NCBI GenBank assembly: GCA_032622095.1
Contig: CP136061.1
Location: 115,702,754-115,766,753 of the forward strand
DNA from: Siphonodentalium dalli
Lineage: Eukaryota; Mollusca; Scaphopoda; Gadilida; Siphonodentaliidae
DNA: 64,000 bases
Direction: 5' to 3'
Within the stretch, counting starts at the first letter, position 1; every line of letters starts with the position of its first letter. Positions 35,212 through 47,296 of this stretch are shown one piece after another. The notes below the pieces were generated by a model. It had not been told where the DNA came from and made no database searches. It worked only from the letters and a program-made list of their open reading frames with translations. The position numbers and the translations under genes were made by a program.

Positions 35212-35601
35212 TTAACCCTTTACCCAACAAACCGGCCAAATAAAGCTTCAACAGCCTAAAATATCTTCGGTCTGTCTCAATAAAACCATACAAATATGGA
35301 TATCATTGGAACCGGCTACTTGACCACATTGTGATAGTTACAGTTATACCCTGTGCCAATGCATTCTCTTATATATGCGAGTCGACCATAGGTCGCCTCG
35401 CATATATAAGAGAATGCATTGGCCTAAAAAATATCTTTTTTTAACACTTTTTACCATTTTTTCTTACATTCTTTAACAATTTTATAATTTTTAATGTGTT
35501 AAGCCAATGCATTCTCTTATATATGCGAGGCGACCTATGGTCGACTCGCATATATAAGAGAATGCATTGGCACAGGGCCCTTCTGTTGGGTAAAGGGTTA
35601 A
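35212..35601. mobile_element. Family C MITE, copy C5
   Basis: Complete, in the same orientation as C1 and C3, and highly similar to them. Confidence 0.92.
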
Positions 35602-36439
35602 ATGTAACCTCTGATAACTAAAATGTGCTAAAAATGCACCCATGAAATTTATCTAGCCCTTCCCCAACAAATACATTGTTTCATTCAGTATATTCATTTT
35701 TCCCTTCTTAAAGTTTTTTTATCTGTAATTGCATGACAAAATGCAATATGGCAATGGTGACCTCAATATAATGTAAAAGTGAAAAGATGACCTAATCAAG
35801 GTCACTTACAATAAGAGAGATATATTTACTGACATGCCATATACACAATGACAGGAAATGACGTGGGAGCTGGGGAGCGTACCTGAAGTATGCAACCCAG
35901 ACCCCAGGTAACAATGCAACTAATTGCTGTCTAACATGCTCAGGTGATTAATTAATCACAGGTATGCACAGGTATACACACAGATAAACATACCTCCGAT
36001 GGTCCTGGTATGTGAATATCTCTGAATTGTACCATGATAATGCTACTATACATTGTAAGCATTTTGCATATACAACACATACTGACTCCCACACACAGGA
36101 ATACCAGATAGTTATCAACATGGGGAAAACATGTCAACATCATACACAACTACAAGTCAAACTGACAAGTTTGCAATTTTGCACTTTACAAAGAACTCTT
36201 GTGTGCCAAATAAAAGTGCAGGTGGAATATAAGTGCATGTTAGAAATTTGTAACAAATTTAATAATAGTGCAGGCAGGAATAAAAGTGTGTGGTGGAAAC
36301 ATATCTATTATCACCGAAAAGTCTATATCACCTGGATGACGGAAAATTTTCAATATTTAATAAAAGGTCGGCCGACAACAGTGTCCCCCGACAACGTGGC
36401 AAGTCGATGCCGCTTTGTTAAAGAAATTTAAAAAAATGT

Positions 36440-37330
36440 TGAAATGTTCTAAATCGAAAGGGTTAATAATTCCGTTAAAAAATAATTTTCCCCTCATCTA
36501 CTAGTATATACATGTTGCACATCTCCAATATGTGGTTAACAATACTCTGAAGTTTCAAATATCTACGATCAAAACTGTAGGAGGAGTTGATTACACCATG
36601 AAGGTACCCTCATACAGAAAATTATAAAAAATGTTTTTCAAAGTCGAAAGGCCCATAACTCTGGGAAAAATCATTGGATCAAACTAAAATTCGAACTTGA
36701 CCGGAATTTCCAATTAAACAATCCAAACTTGAGTTATCATCCGGAAACCAAAGAAAAAATAAGAAAAAATAGAATTGTCTACCGCTATACTTAAAGTAAT
36801 TGACCACCAGCAACGTGGTGTCACCCCGTTAATACTGCGGTACTATACCGCGGTATCCTCCAATACCGCGGTACTGATACCGCTTGTTAACGTATGTGGG
36901 AGTAAATACCTCCCCTCAAAGTGTTCCATGAAAATCACTGCGGTATTCAAAAAAATTAATGCGGTGCCCGCTAAAAGACCACGGTATCATCGCCCAATAC
37001 CGTAATTCCACTGCCATGACCGCCTCGATACAGCTACCGTTTATTACCGGTATCACCGTGGTCATGACCGGGGTATCACCCCGTTTTTCTGGTCAATTAC
37101 TTTGAGAATAGCGGTACGTCGAAAAAAGTCCATAACTCTAGGAAAAATCATCGGATCAAACTCAAATTTGAACTCAACCTGTATCCTGATATGACTGATC
37201 CACAAAAAAAAACGGTATTTGCAATTAAAGGATCCAAACTTGAGATATCATCCGGAAACCGAAAAAGTGAGAAATTTTCTAAGTACAAAAAAAGTTGAAA
37301 AAAGGGAAATAACTCCATATAAAGAACATC
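36440..37330. repeat. Diverged tandem units of a GGATCAAACT repeat, split by H1
   Basis: Units at about 36645, 37118 and 37300 share GTCGAAA, CCATAACTCTRGGAAAAATC, GGATCAAACT and CCAAACTTGAGWTATCATCC. H1 separates the first two. Confidence 0.75.
36780..37116. mobile_element. Family H element, copy H1 (TA target)
   Basis: A 337-bp element with TA at each end and 24-26 bp terminal repeats (CCGCTATACTTAAAGTAATT and return). The inside is rich in GCGGTA/TACCGC palindromes. It differs from H2 at only three positions. Confidence 0.93.
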
Positions 37331-37434
37331 GGATCAAACCCAGTCAGCTGTTATGTTATGATGCCGGATTGTTTATGTTTGTGCGTGAACCGGTATTCCC
37401 GTTTTATTTGCAATGATGCTAGTGAATATACTAG

Positions 37435-37578
37435 TACAGTAATGCCCTAAATAATCGACTCCTTAACCCCAGCAGAATTTTATTTCAGGATTTAGTCGGA
37501 ATATTTCCGAATAAATCCTGAAAAATTACCCATAATTCTTCTGTGGTTAAGGAGTCGATTATTTAGGGCATTACTGTA
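37435..37578. mobile_element. Family A MITE, copy A17
   Basis: Ends intact. The centre is deleted so that the arms meet at GTCGGAATATTTCCGA, still a palindrome. Confidence 0.9.
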
Positions 37579-38619
37579 CATGATTATAAGAAATGACTGG
37601 CAGATCCATTGGGGTCATTGGGTTATTTATTTAGAACAGAGCTACAATTTTTTTAAACGAGCAGACCCAAATAAGCATCGTGAAGGGTGGATTTTTCTCA
37701 TAATATTTATAAACGTACAGGTACCTTATTTGGCACACAAGAGTACCTGAAAATATAGTGACTCTGAAATTAATTCTCACTGTCACATAAAAATGACTAA
37801 GTAATAATAGGATAATTTTCAATATTCTATTCTGCAGTAAAATAAAAAATACATGTATCTCAGTCATTAGACTCCGAAATTGATCACTGAAATTAAAGGG
37901 ACCAAGGCACTTGCAGTGGGTAAATGTGCAAAAATTATGTAAAAACATCACCACAAAGACAAGGGCCACAACTGAGATAAAAACAAATTGGACAAATCTG
38001 GGTTTTGAACCCAATCGAGATATTGTTGTGAAAGATCTATAAACCCAATATGAATTGAATTGGTTGACATTTGTTCAAGTTTTCGCACTAACGGTCATAC
38101 CCAACCAATATCCCAAGCTGCTGTGGACAGAGAAGACCTGGTCTAATGAAGGGGTTGCCTGTATTTATAGTGACTGATCATATTCTATCCTGTTAGATAA
38201 TGTGGAAATGTGCAGTTTCCTCTTGTAGTAGGTGCACATAATGTTGAAATAAATTGTAACAGAAATTCGAGAAGTGTTTTGAAAATAGAAGAAAATAAGA
38301 AAATATTTCTTGATGACATTTCATGTAGCCAAAGAACCCTGGGAAATCCATTCCTAAAGGTTAAAAGTCTTTAGATAGGTTACACAATATTACTTCTGCA
38401 AGAATTCTGGCAGAGTTGTCTATCTTGGCATGTCTAACAATGTTGTGTGGGCTAGGAATGAAGATTCTTGTTTAGCAACAGCTGCCAAATATTATCACAG
38501 GATTAGCTTAAGGGGGACACTTGCACTTGGAATGCATATCTCCAGGGGAGTGCAACAAGGTATACAGCTGTCATCAGCGGGAGAGGGATGTCACAATATG
38601 CATATGATCTGCTCTGACC

Positions 38620-38692
38620 TTAGATCATGCCATGAATCTCTACTCCGTCTAATGCCCATAGAGTAGAGATTCATGGCATGATCTACTCTGAC
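38620..38692. repeat. Repeat L hairpin L2
   Basis: A perfect 23-bp stem: GATCATGCCATGAATCTCTA plus CTC, a loop CGTCTAATGCCCATA, then the exact return at 38661-38683. Confidence 0.85.
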
Positions 38693-38880
38693 CTCAAAAT
38701 ATGGTGCCGGACATTTGCAGAGTGAGGTCCCCAGAGGGTGAATTTAGTTATGCCACCCTGCACAGCAGGATAGTGTCACCAAATTCACCCTCTGGGGACC
38801 TGATTCTGCATGGCCTCATCAGCTATGGGATACATAGACTCAGATTGAAGTTTGCAAATGGTGAATTTTGTGATGTAGAC
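38693..38880. mobile_element. Family D MITE, copy D9
   Basis: Left end of the ATATGGTGCCGGAC type also seen in D5. First hairpin good. The rest is fused to the A18 half element. Confidence 0.8.
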
Positions 38881-38885
38881 TCTCG

Positions 38886-38994
38886 GGGAGAGCTTTCCGA
38901 TGAATGGCAAAAAGCCATATTTCCGACTAAATCCTGAAAAGTTACCCATAATTCTGCTGTGGTTAAGAAGTCGATTACTTAGAGCATTACTGTA
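38886..38994. mobile_element. Family A MITE, right half only (A18)
   Basis: Begins exactly at the palindrome centre (GGGGAGAGCTTTCC) and retains the full right arm to ATTACTGTA. It is fused to the end of D9. Confidence 0.88.
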
Positions 38995-39137
38995 GATGAG
39001 TCATAACGGTATACATGTATGTGTAAATTAATACACCAAATATTTGAATTCATTAGACATATCCATATGAAATATCCCAGCATTTCTTGGGGAAATTTGT
39101 TTCCATGTCGAGCATGTCCACCAAATAAATAATGGTA

Positions 39138-39369
39138 TACAGTAATGTCCTAAATAATTGACCCTTAAATCACAGCAGAATTATCAGGGATTATGGGAAT
39201 TTTTCAGGATTTAGTCGGAAATATGGCTTGCTGCCATTCAACAGAAAGCTCTCGATGAGAGCTTTCCGATTCCAATGAATGGCTACAAGCCATATTTCCA
39301 ACTAAATCCTGAAAAGTTACCAATAATTCTGCTATGGTTAAAGAGTCGATTATTTAGGGCATTACTGTA
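39138..39369. mobile_element. Family A MITE, copy A19
   Basis: Full length with small insertions in both arms (a duplicated ATTATCAGGG on the left and TTCCGATTCC near the centre). Confidence 0.9.
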
Positions 39370-39611
39370 TATACATACATTGTACATAGGGTTCAGTTAA
39401 CCCGAGTTGTCTCGGACTTTTGTGCCAAGAGTGCAGCAGAATATTTTGCCTGGAGCATATGAGATTGAAAATAGCTCAGAAGTATGGAAGCTCTTAGAAT
39501 ATGCATTCCAAGCAAAACTTCTGCAGATAGTTGCATATCATGAAGCATTCAAGAAATATTGAAGCTTAAGAAAGCAGCTTGAGGAATTTGGCCTTCTGGT
39601 AAAGGCAAAGG

Positions 39612-39841
39612 TTAACCCTTTTATGACGGGAACTGCGCTGGCGCAGCATTCAAGACCCTGTGTCAGCGAATTCTCTTACGGTATATGCGAGTCTCCCATA
39701 TACAAGTCAAGGTAAATATTGCTAGGCCAATGCATACTTTTATATATGTGAGTCTCCCATAGTCTCCCATATATAAGAGAATGCATTGGCCCAGGGTTTT
39801 TTTCGCAAAATTTCAGGAAGCTCCAGTCATGGAAGGGTTAA
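39612..39841. mobile_element. Family B MITE, copy B8
   Basis: TTAA at both ends. One side of the first hairpin is deleted (loop runs straight into TACAAGTCAAGG). Confidence 0.88.
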
Positions 39842-40057
39842 ATACTTATATAGCATATCTTCCCTGCTTGCTAAATACTGCTATGCTTGCATGGCCAGGG
39901 GCGAAATTCTTGGTACGGCTGAACGGTTTTCGCTAATACCAATATTTGCAAACACCGCTCAACCACCGCTGGTCCTGCTAATTTGCTATGATGTTGGTTG
40001 GTCCTGCAGAATTTATATGAAGCTGATAGGGCAAACTGATGCTGTTAAGAAAAAGTA

Positions 40058-40441
40058 CCGCCACAGCGGGCTAGTGTCACCGAATGCACCCTCTGTGGAC
40101 CTCATTCTGTTAAGGCCTCGACCGCTATGGAAGACCTGGAATCATATTGATGTTCCCCCGTTGAAGTTGGTGATGCCCATGTTCACCCATTAGTCACTCA
40201 TTGATTATGCATTTTATCTTCTGAAAACTACAGGAAAAAGAAATTGAACAAACAGGAAAAAGTAACTAAAAACAAAGTTAATTTGAGACTATAGATATTT
40301 TCCAGAAGATGAGACCTAAGCAGAATGAGGTCCACAGAGGGTGAATTTAGTGATGCTAGTCTGCTGTGCCGGGTAACATAACTAAATTCACCTTCTGGGG
40401 GACCCCATTCTGCAAATGACAGACACACTATTTCAAAAGGC
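40058..40441. mobile_element. Family D MITE, copy D10
   Basis: Long form. The left half of the first hairpin is missing; the middle and the second hairpin are present. Confidence 0.88.
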
Positions 40442-40579
40442 GTATTGATAAGCAAATATGTTTTAGATGATAATGTATCAGCTATTAATACCGTGACATT
40501 CTCATATGTCGATATTTGTTATTTGATCAGCAGAATTTCAGTGCTTTCTATTCACCTAGTGAATGCCCCTTGAGGGCCT

Positions 40580-40838
40580 TTAACCATTTCATGACAGGAG
40601 CTGCGCTGGTGCAGCATTAAAGACCCTGTGCCAGTGCATTATATATGGGAGTCTTCCATAGGGAGCCTCCCATATACAAGAGAATGCACTGGCTTACACG
40701 GTCAAGGTAAATATTGTTAGGCCAATGTATTCTCTTATAAATCTGAGGCTCCCTACGGGTGAATCACATCTATGAGACAATACATTGGCACAGGGTTTTC
40801 GCAAAAATTTCAGGAAGCTCCAGTCATGCAAGGGTTAA
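40580..40838. mobile_element. Family B MITE, copy B9
   Basis: TTAA at both ends, both hairpins present, with several unpaired changes in the second. Confidence 0.9.
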
Positions 40839-41299
40839 TGTTTGGCAACTTTTCAAATGACATTTCCTATGCAGGTGATGATCGAATTCCTGGGCATTGA
40901 CCTCTGAAGAATGATGAGAAAATTCCATAGACAGATCATTTGAAGGAGGTGTGTGTCAGCTTTGATCCCTAAGTATTAGAACCGAAACCTTAGTATTACA
41001 AAGGAAAACCAAAATAACTGCAACACAAACATGCATGACAGCTCTCCAAATGAGCATTTTATGCAAGGAAAAGAGTCTTTCAGTTTTCTGCATTTTTATT
41101 TGTAGATAAGTGAAGGACCTACCAATATAATACAGAGACACCAAAGGAAGAGTTTGAGAGCCGACATACCAACCCACACAACAGTCAACAGTGCACTATA
41201 TCTCATAAGGGAACTACTTGTCAATGGGTATTTAGTAAAAAAAATGGCTAGTCTAGAATTTCCTCCACAATGCCCCTTCAAGCTTCCCCCCCCAACAAC

Positions 41300-41516
41300 T
41301 ACAGTAATGCTCTAAGTAATCGACTTCTTAACCACAACAGAATTATGGGTAACTTTTCAGGATTTAGTCGGAAATATGGCTTGTTGCCATTCATTGAAAA
41401 GTTCTCCCCGAGAGCTTTCCGATGAATGGCAACAAGCCATATTTCCGACTGAATCCTGAAAAGTTACCCATAATTCTGCTGTAGTTAAAGAGTCGATTAC
41501 TTAGGGCATTACTGTT
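41300..41516. mobile_element. Family A MITE, copy A20
   Basis: Full length, right end ACTGTTA. The left and right arms share the AAGTAA/TTACTT variant. Confidence 0.92.
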
Positions 41517-41550
41517 AGTATTAAAACTATTTAGTTCACTGGTTCACTTC

Positions 41551-41820
41551 TTAACTCTTCCATGTCTGGTGCTTCCTGAAATTTTGCGAAAACTCTGTGT
41601 CAATGCATTCTCTTATATATGCGAGCCCCCCCCCCATAGGCCACCTTGCATATATATAAGAGAATGCATTGGCCGAACAATATTGACCTTGACCTAGTAA
41701 ATCCAGTGCATTCTCTTATATATGTGAGGCTCCCTATGAGAGACTCGCATATATAAGAGAATGCACTGGCACAGGGTCTTTAATGTTGCAACAGTGCAGC
41801 TCCCGTAATGAAAGGGTAAA
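41551..41820. mobile_element. Family B MITE, copy B10
   Basis: Complete. The loop of the first hairpin is expanded to a run of ten C residues. It lies between A20 and A21. Confidence 0.9.
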
Positions 41821-41882
41821 GACTTCGGGACCTGAATTCAACTTTACTCATTTCCACCCTCTTATATCTGAACTATGAATAT

Positions 41883-42095
41883 TACAGTAATGCCCTAATA
41901 ATCGACTCCTTAACCACAGAAGAATTATGGGTAATTTTTCAGGATTTAGTCGGAAATATGGCTTGCCATTCATCGGAAAGCTCTCAGTGAGAGCTTTCCA
42001 ATGAATGGCAACAAGCCATATTTCCTACTAAATCCTGAAAAATTACCCATAATTCTGCTGTGGTTAAGGAGTCGATTATTTAGGGCATTACTGTA
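41883..42095. mobile_element. Family A MITE, copy A21
   Basis: Full length apart from a short loss in the left inner arm (GGCTTGCCATTC). Confidence 0.92.
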
Positions 42096-42423
42096 CATGC
42101 AAAGCCCACTGCATTTGGTTTTGGACCAGACTATAAGCAAACATTCCAATGTTTCCTTATCAGTGCAGACATCTTATAAAACATTCCTCCAGATAAGTGT
42201 CAGTGTAGATATCATCCCCATATGACCAATTAACCTCAATACAACTCCACTCTCACAAAGGAACAACATCTGACCTCTGCTGCAAATGACCTCTAACCTC
42301 CTGAGGAATGTTAATGGGCAGATGTTATCTGCACCATCTGCACCCAGTGTGAGAACCAGTCTAATGGCAACAATTAAATGTTTCCAATAACAAGGTGGTG
42401 TCAAAATCAAAAATACAATCTTC

Positions 42424-42797
42424 TGCAGGAGAAGTGGTCAGCATTCCATGTTAACCCCATCCAGGCTGCAGGAGAAGTGGTCAGTGTTCAATGTTAACCC
42501 CATCCACACTGCAGGAGAAATGGTCAGCATTCCATGTTAACCCCATCCGCACTGCAGGAGAAGTGGTCAACATTCCATGTTAACCCCATCCAAACTGCAG
42601 GAGAAGTGGTCATCATTTCATGTTAACCCCATCCACCCTACAGGAGAAGTGGTCAGCATTCAATGTTAACCCCATGCACACTGCAGGAGAAGTGGTCAGC
42701 ATTCCATGTTAACCCCATCCAGGCTGCAGGAGAAGTGGTCAGCATTCAATGTTAACCCCATCCAGGCTGCAGGAGAAGTGGTCAGCATTCAATGTTA
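42424..42797. repeat. 43-bp minisatellite Q
   Basis: About nine units of CTGCAGGAGAAGTGGTCAGC followed by ATTCCATGTTAACCCCATCC and three variable bases. Each unit contains TTAA. Element E' sits in the last one. Confidence 0.95.
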
Positions 42798-43274
42798 ACC
42801 CTTTCAGTGCCAAGTCCGATTTTTGTATCAACCCATATACCCTGTGCCAATGCATTCTCTTATATATGCGTGTCGACCATAGGTCGCCTCGCATATATAA
42901 GAGAATGCATTTGCCTAAAAAAATTTCATCATTTGTTATTATTTTTTACAATTTTAATAATTTTTTCTTATATTCTTTAACAGACTTATTTTGTAGGTTT
43001 AGTGCCAGGAAATCTTACGTTTTTCATGGGCATCAAAATTATTACTATGAATATTTGGTGATAGTTTCGAGTTATAACATGCCCCTAAGGTTTTATCCAG
43101 TTTGTTTTTAAATTCGTTATATAGCATGCTTAAGCATACCCAAAAAAAATTCAACCCAAAAAAATCTAAAAAAACAAAAAAAGAAACAATTTTTTATTTT
43201 TATTTTTTTAGGGCCGATTTTACAGACCGTAAATTAGGGCCGATGAGATCGGCCCCTGGCACTGAAAGGGTTAA
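42795..43274. mobile_element. Family E' MITE carrying the hairpin core, in minisatellite Q
   Basis: Left end as in E1 up to CAACCCATAT, then the double-hairpin core (first hairpin 42840-42912) instead of the E palindrome. The right part is unrelated, ends CTGGCACTGAAAGGGTTAA, and includes A-rich runs. It is inserted exactly at the TTAA of a 43-bp minisatellite unit, which resumes after it. Confidence 0.88.
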
Positions 43275-43376
43275 ACCCATCCCCACAAGCATAATCAGAG
43301 CTTTTCTACCACTTTGTTTAAAGATGCATCCATGGCTCTAGACCTCTGGTTACAACAACAACATACAAAATATTAT

Positions 43377-43593
43377 TTAACTCTTTCATGACAGGAGCTG
43401 TTGGTGCAGCATTAAAGATCCTGTGCCAGTGCATTCCCTTTTATATGCGAGAATGTACTGGCTTACAGGGTCCAGGTAAATATTATTAGGCCAATGTATT
43501 CTCCTAACCCTTTCATGACGGGAGTTGGGCTGTGCTGGTGCATTGGCACAGGGTTTTCGCAAAATTTCAGGAAGCTCGTCATAGAAGGGTTAA
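43377..43593. mobile_element. Family B MITE, rearranged copy B11
   Basis: Contains two left ends (CTTTCATGACAGGAGC at 43382 and CTTTCATGACGGGAG at 43508) and one right end, so it looks like a B copy inserted into or recombined with another. Both hairpins are damaged. Confidence 0.8.
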
Positions 43594-43608
43594 CATGACA
43601 TTTATAAC

Positions 43609-43759
43609 CAAGCCTTGAAATAGCGTGTCTGTCATTTGCAGAATGATGTCCCCAGAGGGTGAATTTAGTTATGCTTCCCCGCATAGCGGGCTAGCATCAC
43701 CAAATTCACCCTCTGGGGACCTCATTCTGCAAATGACAGACACACTATTTCAAGGCTTG
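43609..43759. mobile_element. Family D MITE, single-hairpin copy D11
   Basis: A 151-bp near-perfect palindrome from CAAGCCTTGAAATAG to its return. CATGACAT occurs a few bases outside each end (about 43594 and 43765). Confidence 0.93.
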
Positions 43760-43798
43760 ACAAGCATGACATATCCCAAGGTGTCCTCTATATATTTT

Positions 43799-43834
43799 AA
43801 CCCTTTCTATACTAAACAGATTCTTCCACTTGGT
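43799..43834. repeat. Family J left-end fragment
   Basis: TTAACCCTTTCTATACTAAA end only, interrupted by I3 at its TTAA-like GTTTAAAGG. Confidence 0.6.
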
Positions 43835-44290
43835 TTAAAGGTACTCAATCTGATCAGACGGTCCACATACATGTATCATCAAGTTACAACAACAACATTT
43901 CTTGAAATACGCTTTAGTTATCAGAATCGATTAATTACAACAAAATGACTGTGGTATAAAATTTCCCAAAACGAGTTATATGTCAACATGTTGTTCAACA
44001 AAATATGGGCGTATTATCACTTGATTATCACAAAATTTGGCTGTATTACCACTTGATTTTAGAGTTATCCATCTTAATTTGCAATTTTGTCCTGGACGGT
44101 TGGTTTGATGACTTTTTTCAAGGCCACAAATAAGTACACATCTCGAGAAATAACAAATTAAAAAAATTCATATCTGATCACTTTGAGCTTTGATGGGTGG
44201 GTTTCTTTACTTGAATCAAATATTTGTTACCCACGTAGCCAAAGAAATACATGTACATGTAGTAATTTGGGAGCGTTTTTTCGTAAAACG
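43835..44290. mobile_element. Family I element, copy I3
   Basis: Same orientation as I2. The right end is lost at GGGAGCGTTTTTTCG. Confidence 0.85.
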
Positions 44291-44394
44291 CATCTTTGAT
44301 ATACAGTAAAAGTATACATTCAATAGTCTACATGTATTTATTAATCATATGGAGGGATCTTCAGGAAAAATAAGCAGACTGAGTGCAGAAGGCA

Positions 44395-44895
44395 GCCCTG
44401 TTAATTAGCAGAAATTTGCCTTGGCTAAAAAGCCTAGGATCCACATACAGTAACGCCCTAAGTAATCGACCCCTTAACCACAGCAGAGTTATGGGTAACT
44501 TTTCAGGATTTAGTCGGAAATATGGCTTGTTGCCATTCATCAGAAAGCTCTCCCCTAGAGCTTTCCGATGAATGGCAACAAGCCATATCTCCGACTAAAT
44601 CCTGAAAAGTTACCCATAATTCTGCTGTGGTTAAGCAGTTGATTAATTAGGGCATTACTGTATAACTTCAGTTTACAACTGGAACTTGGTCCATTATCAT
44701 GGCAGACTTTGGTTCAGGTTTAAAATTGCTAATTATCAAGATAATCCTTGTTATCTCAGTATTCCTTGGCATTCAACAATAAATTGTTGCCATCTGCGAA
44801 TTTCCAATGTGACATTAAAACAATATCTCCAGAAATTTGTTTCAAATTTACGCAAAACATTGGCAGGTTCTGAAATTTGCCTCAGCTAAAATATA
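44395..44895. repeat. Repeat K, copy K2, split by A22
   Basis: Starts near CTGTTAATTAGCAGAAATTT, is interrupted by A22, and ends GAAATTTGCCTCAGCTAAAA. Confidence 0.8.
44446..44662. mobile_element. Family A MITE, copy A22, inserted in K2
   Basis: Full length, inserted within repeat K2 after GGATCCACA. The left arm has AAGTAA and the right TTAATT, one of the few mismatched-arm copies. Confidence 0.92.
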
Positions 44896-44964
44896 GCTGA
44901 CGAAATTTCTTTTTGCCTAGGTTTTTGCTTCGGCTCAGCTGATGGCCGACTCTAAGGGAATGTG

Positions 44965-45080
44965 TCCTATTTATTGGAGGGGAGGGGAGATGTTCAGATA
45001 ACAACTTCAACAAATGACCTATGAACTTATTATGTGAACATTTCCTAAGGGATAACTACTCGCCAATGAATATTTGGTAC
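44965..45080. mobile_element. Family J fragment
   Basis: Inverted pair region (GATGTTCAGATAACAACTTC and GAACTTATTATGTGAAC). A second J piece is at about 44340-44395. Confidence 0.65.
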
Positions 45081-45517
45081 TAGCAGTATACTGTAGAAAG
45101 TATATTTTGACAGTAACTGTAGCCACAGGTAATGAATGTAACACCTGTATGTACATTTTGCATTTATCAATCTCTATCATGAGGACATTAAAAATTTAAA
45201 TAGACCAGTCAATGAAAAGAATACCCACTGCCATCCCAGTCGCTATCTGCAAGTCAGGGCTGTAACTGACAATGCTTTCCCAATAGATATCAAATTATTC
45301 AAGAAGAGAACAATTCCGCAGGTGTATTTTCTATTGTCATGCTGTGAAGGGTAAAATGCAGCAGATTATTTTGATTATCACTTCATGGAGGTTTGCATGT
45401 GGGGGTGGTATTATCTGCCCCATCAATCTCTCATTACATTAATTTAAGAGGAGATTAAACATAAGGGCAATGTCCTACATGTACCTGTTTGTACCAGTTA
45501 CATGTACCAGGTACATG

Positions 45518-45734
45518 TACAGTAATGCCCTAAATAATCGACTCCTTAACCACAGCCGAATTATGGGTAATTTTTCAGGATTTAGTCGGAAATATGGTTT
45601 GTTGCCATTCATTGGAAAGCTCTCACTGAGAACTTTCCGATGAATGGCAACAAGCCATATTTCTGACTAAATCCTGAAAAATTACCCATAATTCTGCTGT
45701 GGGTAAGGAGTCGATTGTTTAGGGCATTACTGTA
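45518..45734. mobile_element. Family A MITE, copy A23
   Basis: Full length. Preceded by a local GTACATGTACCAGGTACATG palindromic cluster at about 45494-45520. Confidence 0.92.
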
Positions 45735-46628
45735 TGCTACTAGTAAACTCCATTGTCTATCCAAGAAGATGCATGATTCAACAGACTGAGTCTGCAAAAA
45801 TGGCACAAATGCTGATTTGTTTCGAAAGATATCACAAACCAATTTTGAAAAAGTCCTATATCACTGACCAGTTAAACTGGCGACTGGATACACCTTTATT
45901 TTGTGGTTGTAAGTACATGCAGGGTTTCCGCTAAGGTAAAAATATTGGGTCCGTTGGATATGACTGGCAACCATGGTTCGGAAAACCTCATTTCCTTGAA
46001 CCTGGGAAGATCTAGATACATTTTCTAAGTAATAAATTTATTAGAATTTGAGACCAGAAACAAAATAAGATGCTGGAAATCACGTACCGATATTTATTAT
46101 TTGAAAATGTATAAACAGCAGCAAAAATTTCTGGTCGCATAAAACGGGGCATCCTCTGTCACATACTGATACGGAAATAGCCCAAGCAGCAAATGTAGAG
46201 TTATCGCTGGTATATAAAGGTATAAGGTATAGGATGCGGTATAGAAGCGTTTCCCTACATGGGTCTTCAACTCATTTTATTATTTGATGTATAATTTACA
46301 ATGTACCATAATTTTAAAATGGATGAACAGAACAGCCAGACAAATAATGCAAAAACATCCCTTTTTAAAAAACAATTGTAAAAAAATTTGTTTCACGCTT
46401 TCTGGTACCGGTTATATTGTGTGTGTAAAACTTTGTTTCTAACATACAGGTACATGTACTAGTATTCATCATAAAAAATTAGCAAGCCATACATTGTACA
46501 TTGTAGTTGTACATTGTAGTTCTAAATTGAGTTCTATAAAATAGTAACTGCAAGCTTTGGAATTCTGGCATAACCTTTGAATCTTAATGACACATTTCAT
46601 TCCCTCAAACATCTACACATGACTTAGA
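45735..46628. other. No gene or repeat seen
   Basis: AT-rich intron sequence with several ACATGTAC-type palindromes and a TACATTGTA duplication at about 46490-46520. Confidence 0.5.
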
Positions 46629-46828
46629 TACAGTAATGCTCTAATTAATCGAATGCTTAACCACAGCAGAATTATAGGTAACTTTTCAGGATTTATTTGG
46701 AAATATGGCTTGTTGCCATTCATCGGAAAGCTCTCAGAGCTTTCCGATGAATGGCAACAAGCCATATTTCCGACTAAATCCTGAAAAGTTACCCATAATT
46801 CTGCTGTGGTTAAGCAGTCGATTAATGG
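46629..46828. mobile_element. Family A MITE, copy A24
   Basis: The right terminus is lost after GATTAAT, where the 16-bp repeat flanking D12 begins. The centre is shortened to GCTCTCAGAGC. Confidence 0.9.
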
Positions 46829-46839
46829 GCCTACCCAGG

Positions 46840-47266
46840 CAAGCCTGAATTTAGTGTGTCTGTCATTTGCAGAATGAGGTCCCCAGAGGGTGAATCTAGA
46901 GATGCTATCCTGCATGGTGGGCTAGCGACACCTAATTCACCCTCTGTGGACCTCATTCTGCTTAGGCCTCAACTGCTATGGTAGATCTAGATAAGATTGA
47001 ATTTCCCCAGTTGAGGTTGGTGATTTTCACCCTTTGTCACCTCGATTATGCATTTTATCTTCTGTAAATTAGGGGTATAGAAACTTCCCAGAAGGGAATA
47101 ACTAAAAACAATGTTAATTTGAGACTATAGATACTTTCCAGATGATGAGGCCTAAAGCAGAATGAGGTCCCCAGAGGGTGAATTTGGTGATGCTAGCCTG
47201 CTGTGTCACTAAATTCACCCTCTGGGGTCCTCATTCTGCAAACGACAGACACTATTTGCCGGCTTG
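46840..47266. mobile_element. Family D MITE, copy D12 with 16-bp flanking repeat
   Basis: Long form, both ends present. AATGGGCCTACCCAGG occurs at 46824-46839 directly before it and at 47281-47296, 14 bp after it. This is longer than the 8-bp duplications of other copies. Confidence 0.9.
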
Positions 47267-47296
47267 ACAATGATCATACAAATGGGCCTACCCAGG

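Noticed and set aside
36012-36431. 139-codon open frame (+)
   Set aside because: No domain, biased composition, overlaps a repeat cluster, and no splice or start context; probably chance.
36775-37005. Open frames at 36775-37005 and 48024-48275 with nearly identical proteins
   Set aside because: They are translations of the two copies of foldback element H, which has terminal repeats and TA flanks, not a duplicated gene.
42424-42797. Repeat array resembling a CRISPR array
   Set aside because: Contiguous 43-bp units without unique spacers in a spliced eukaryotic locus; a minisatellite.
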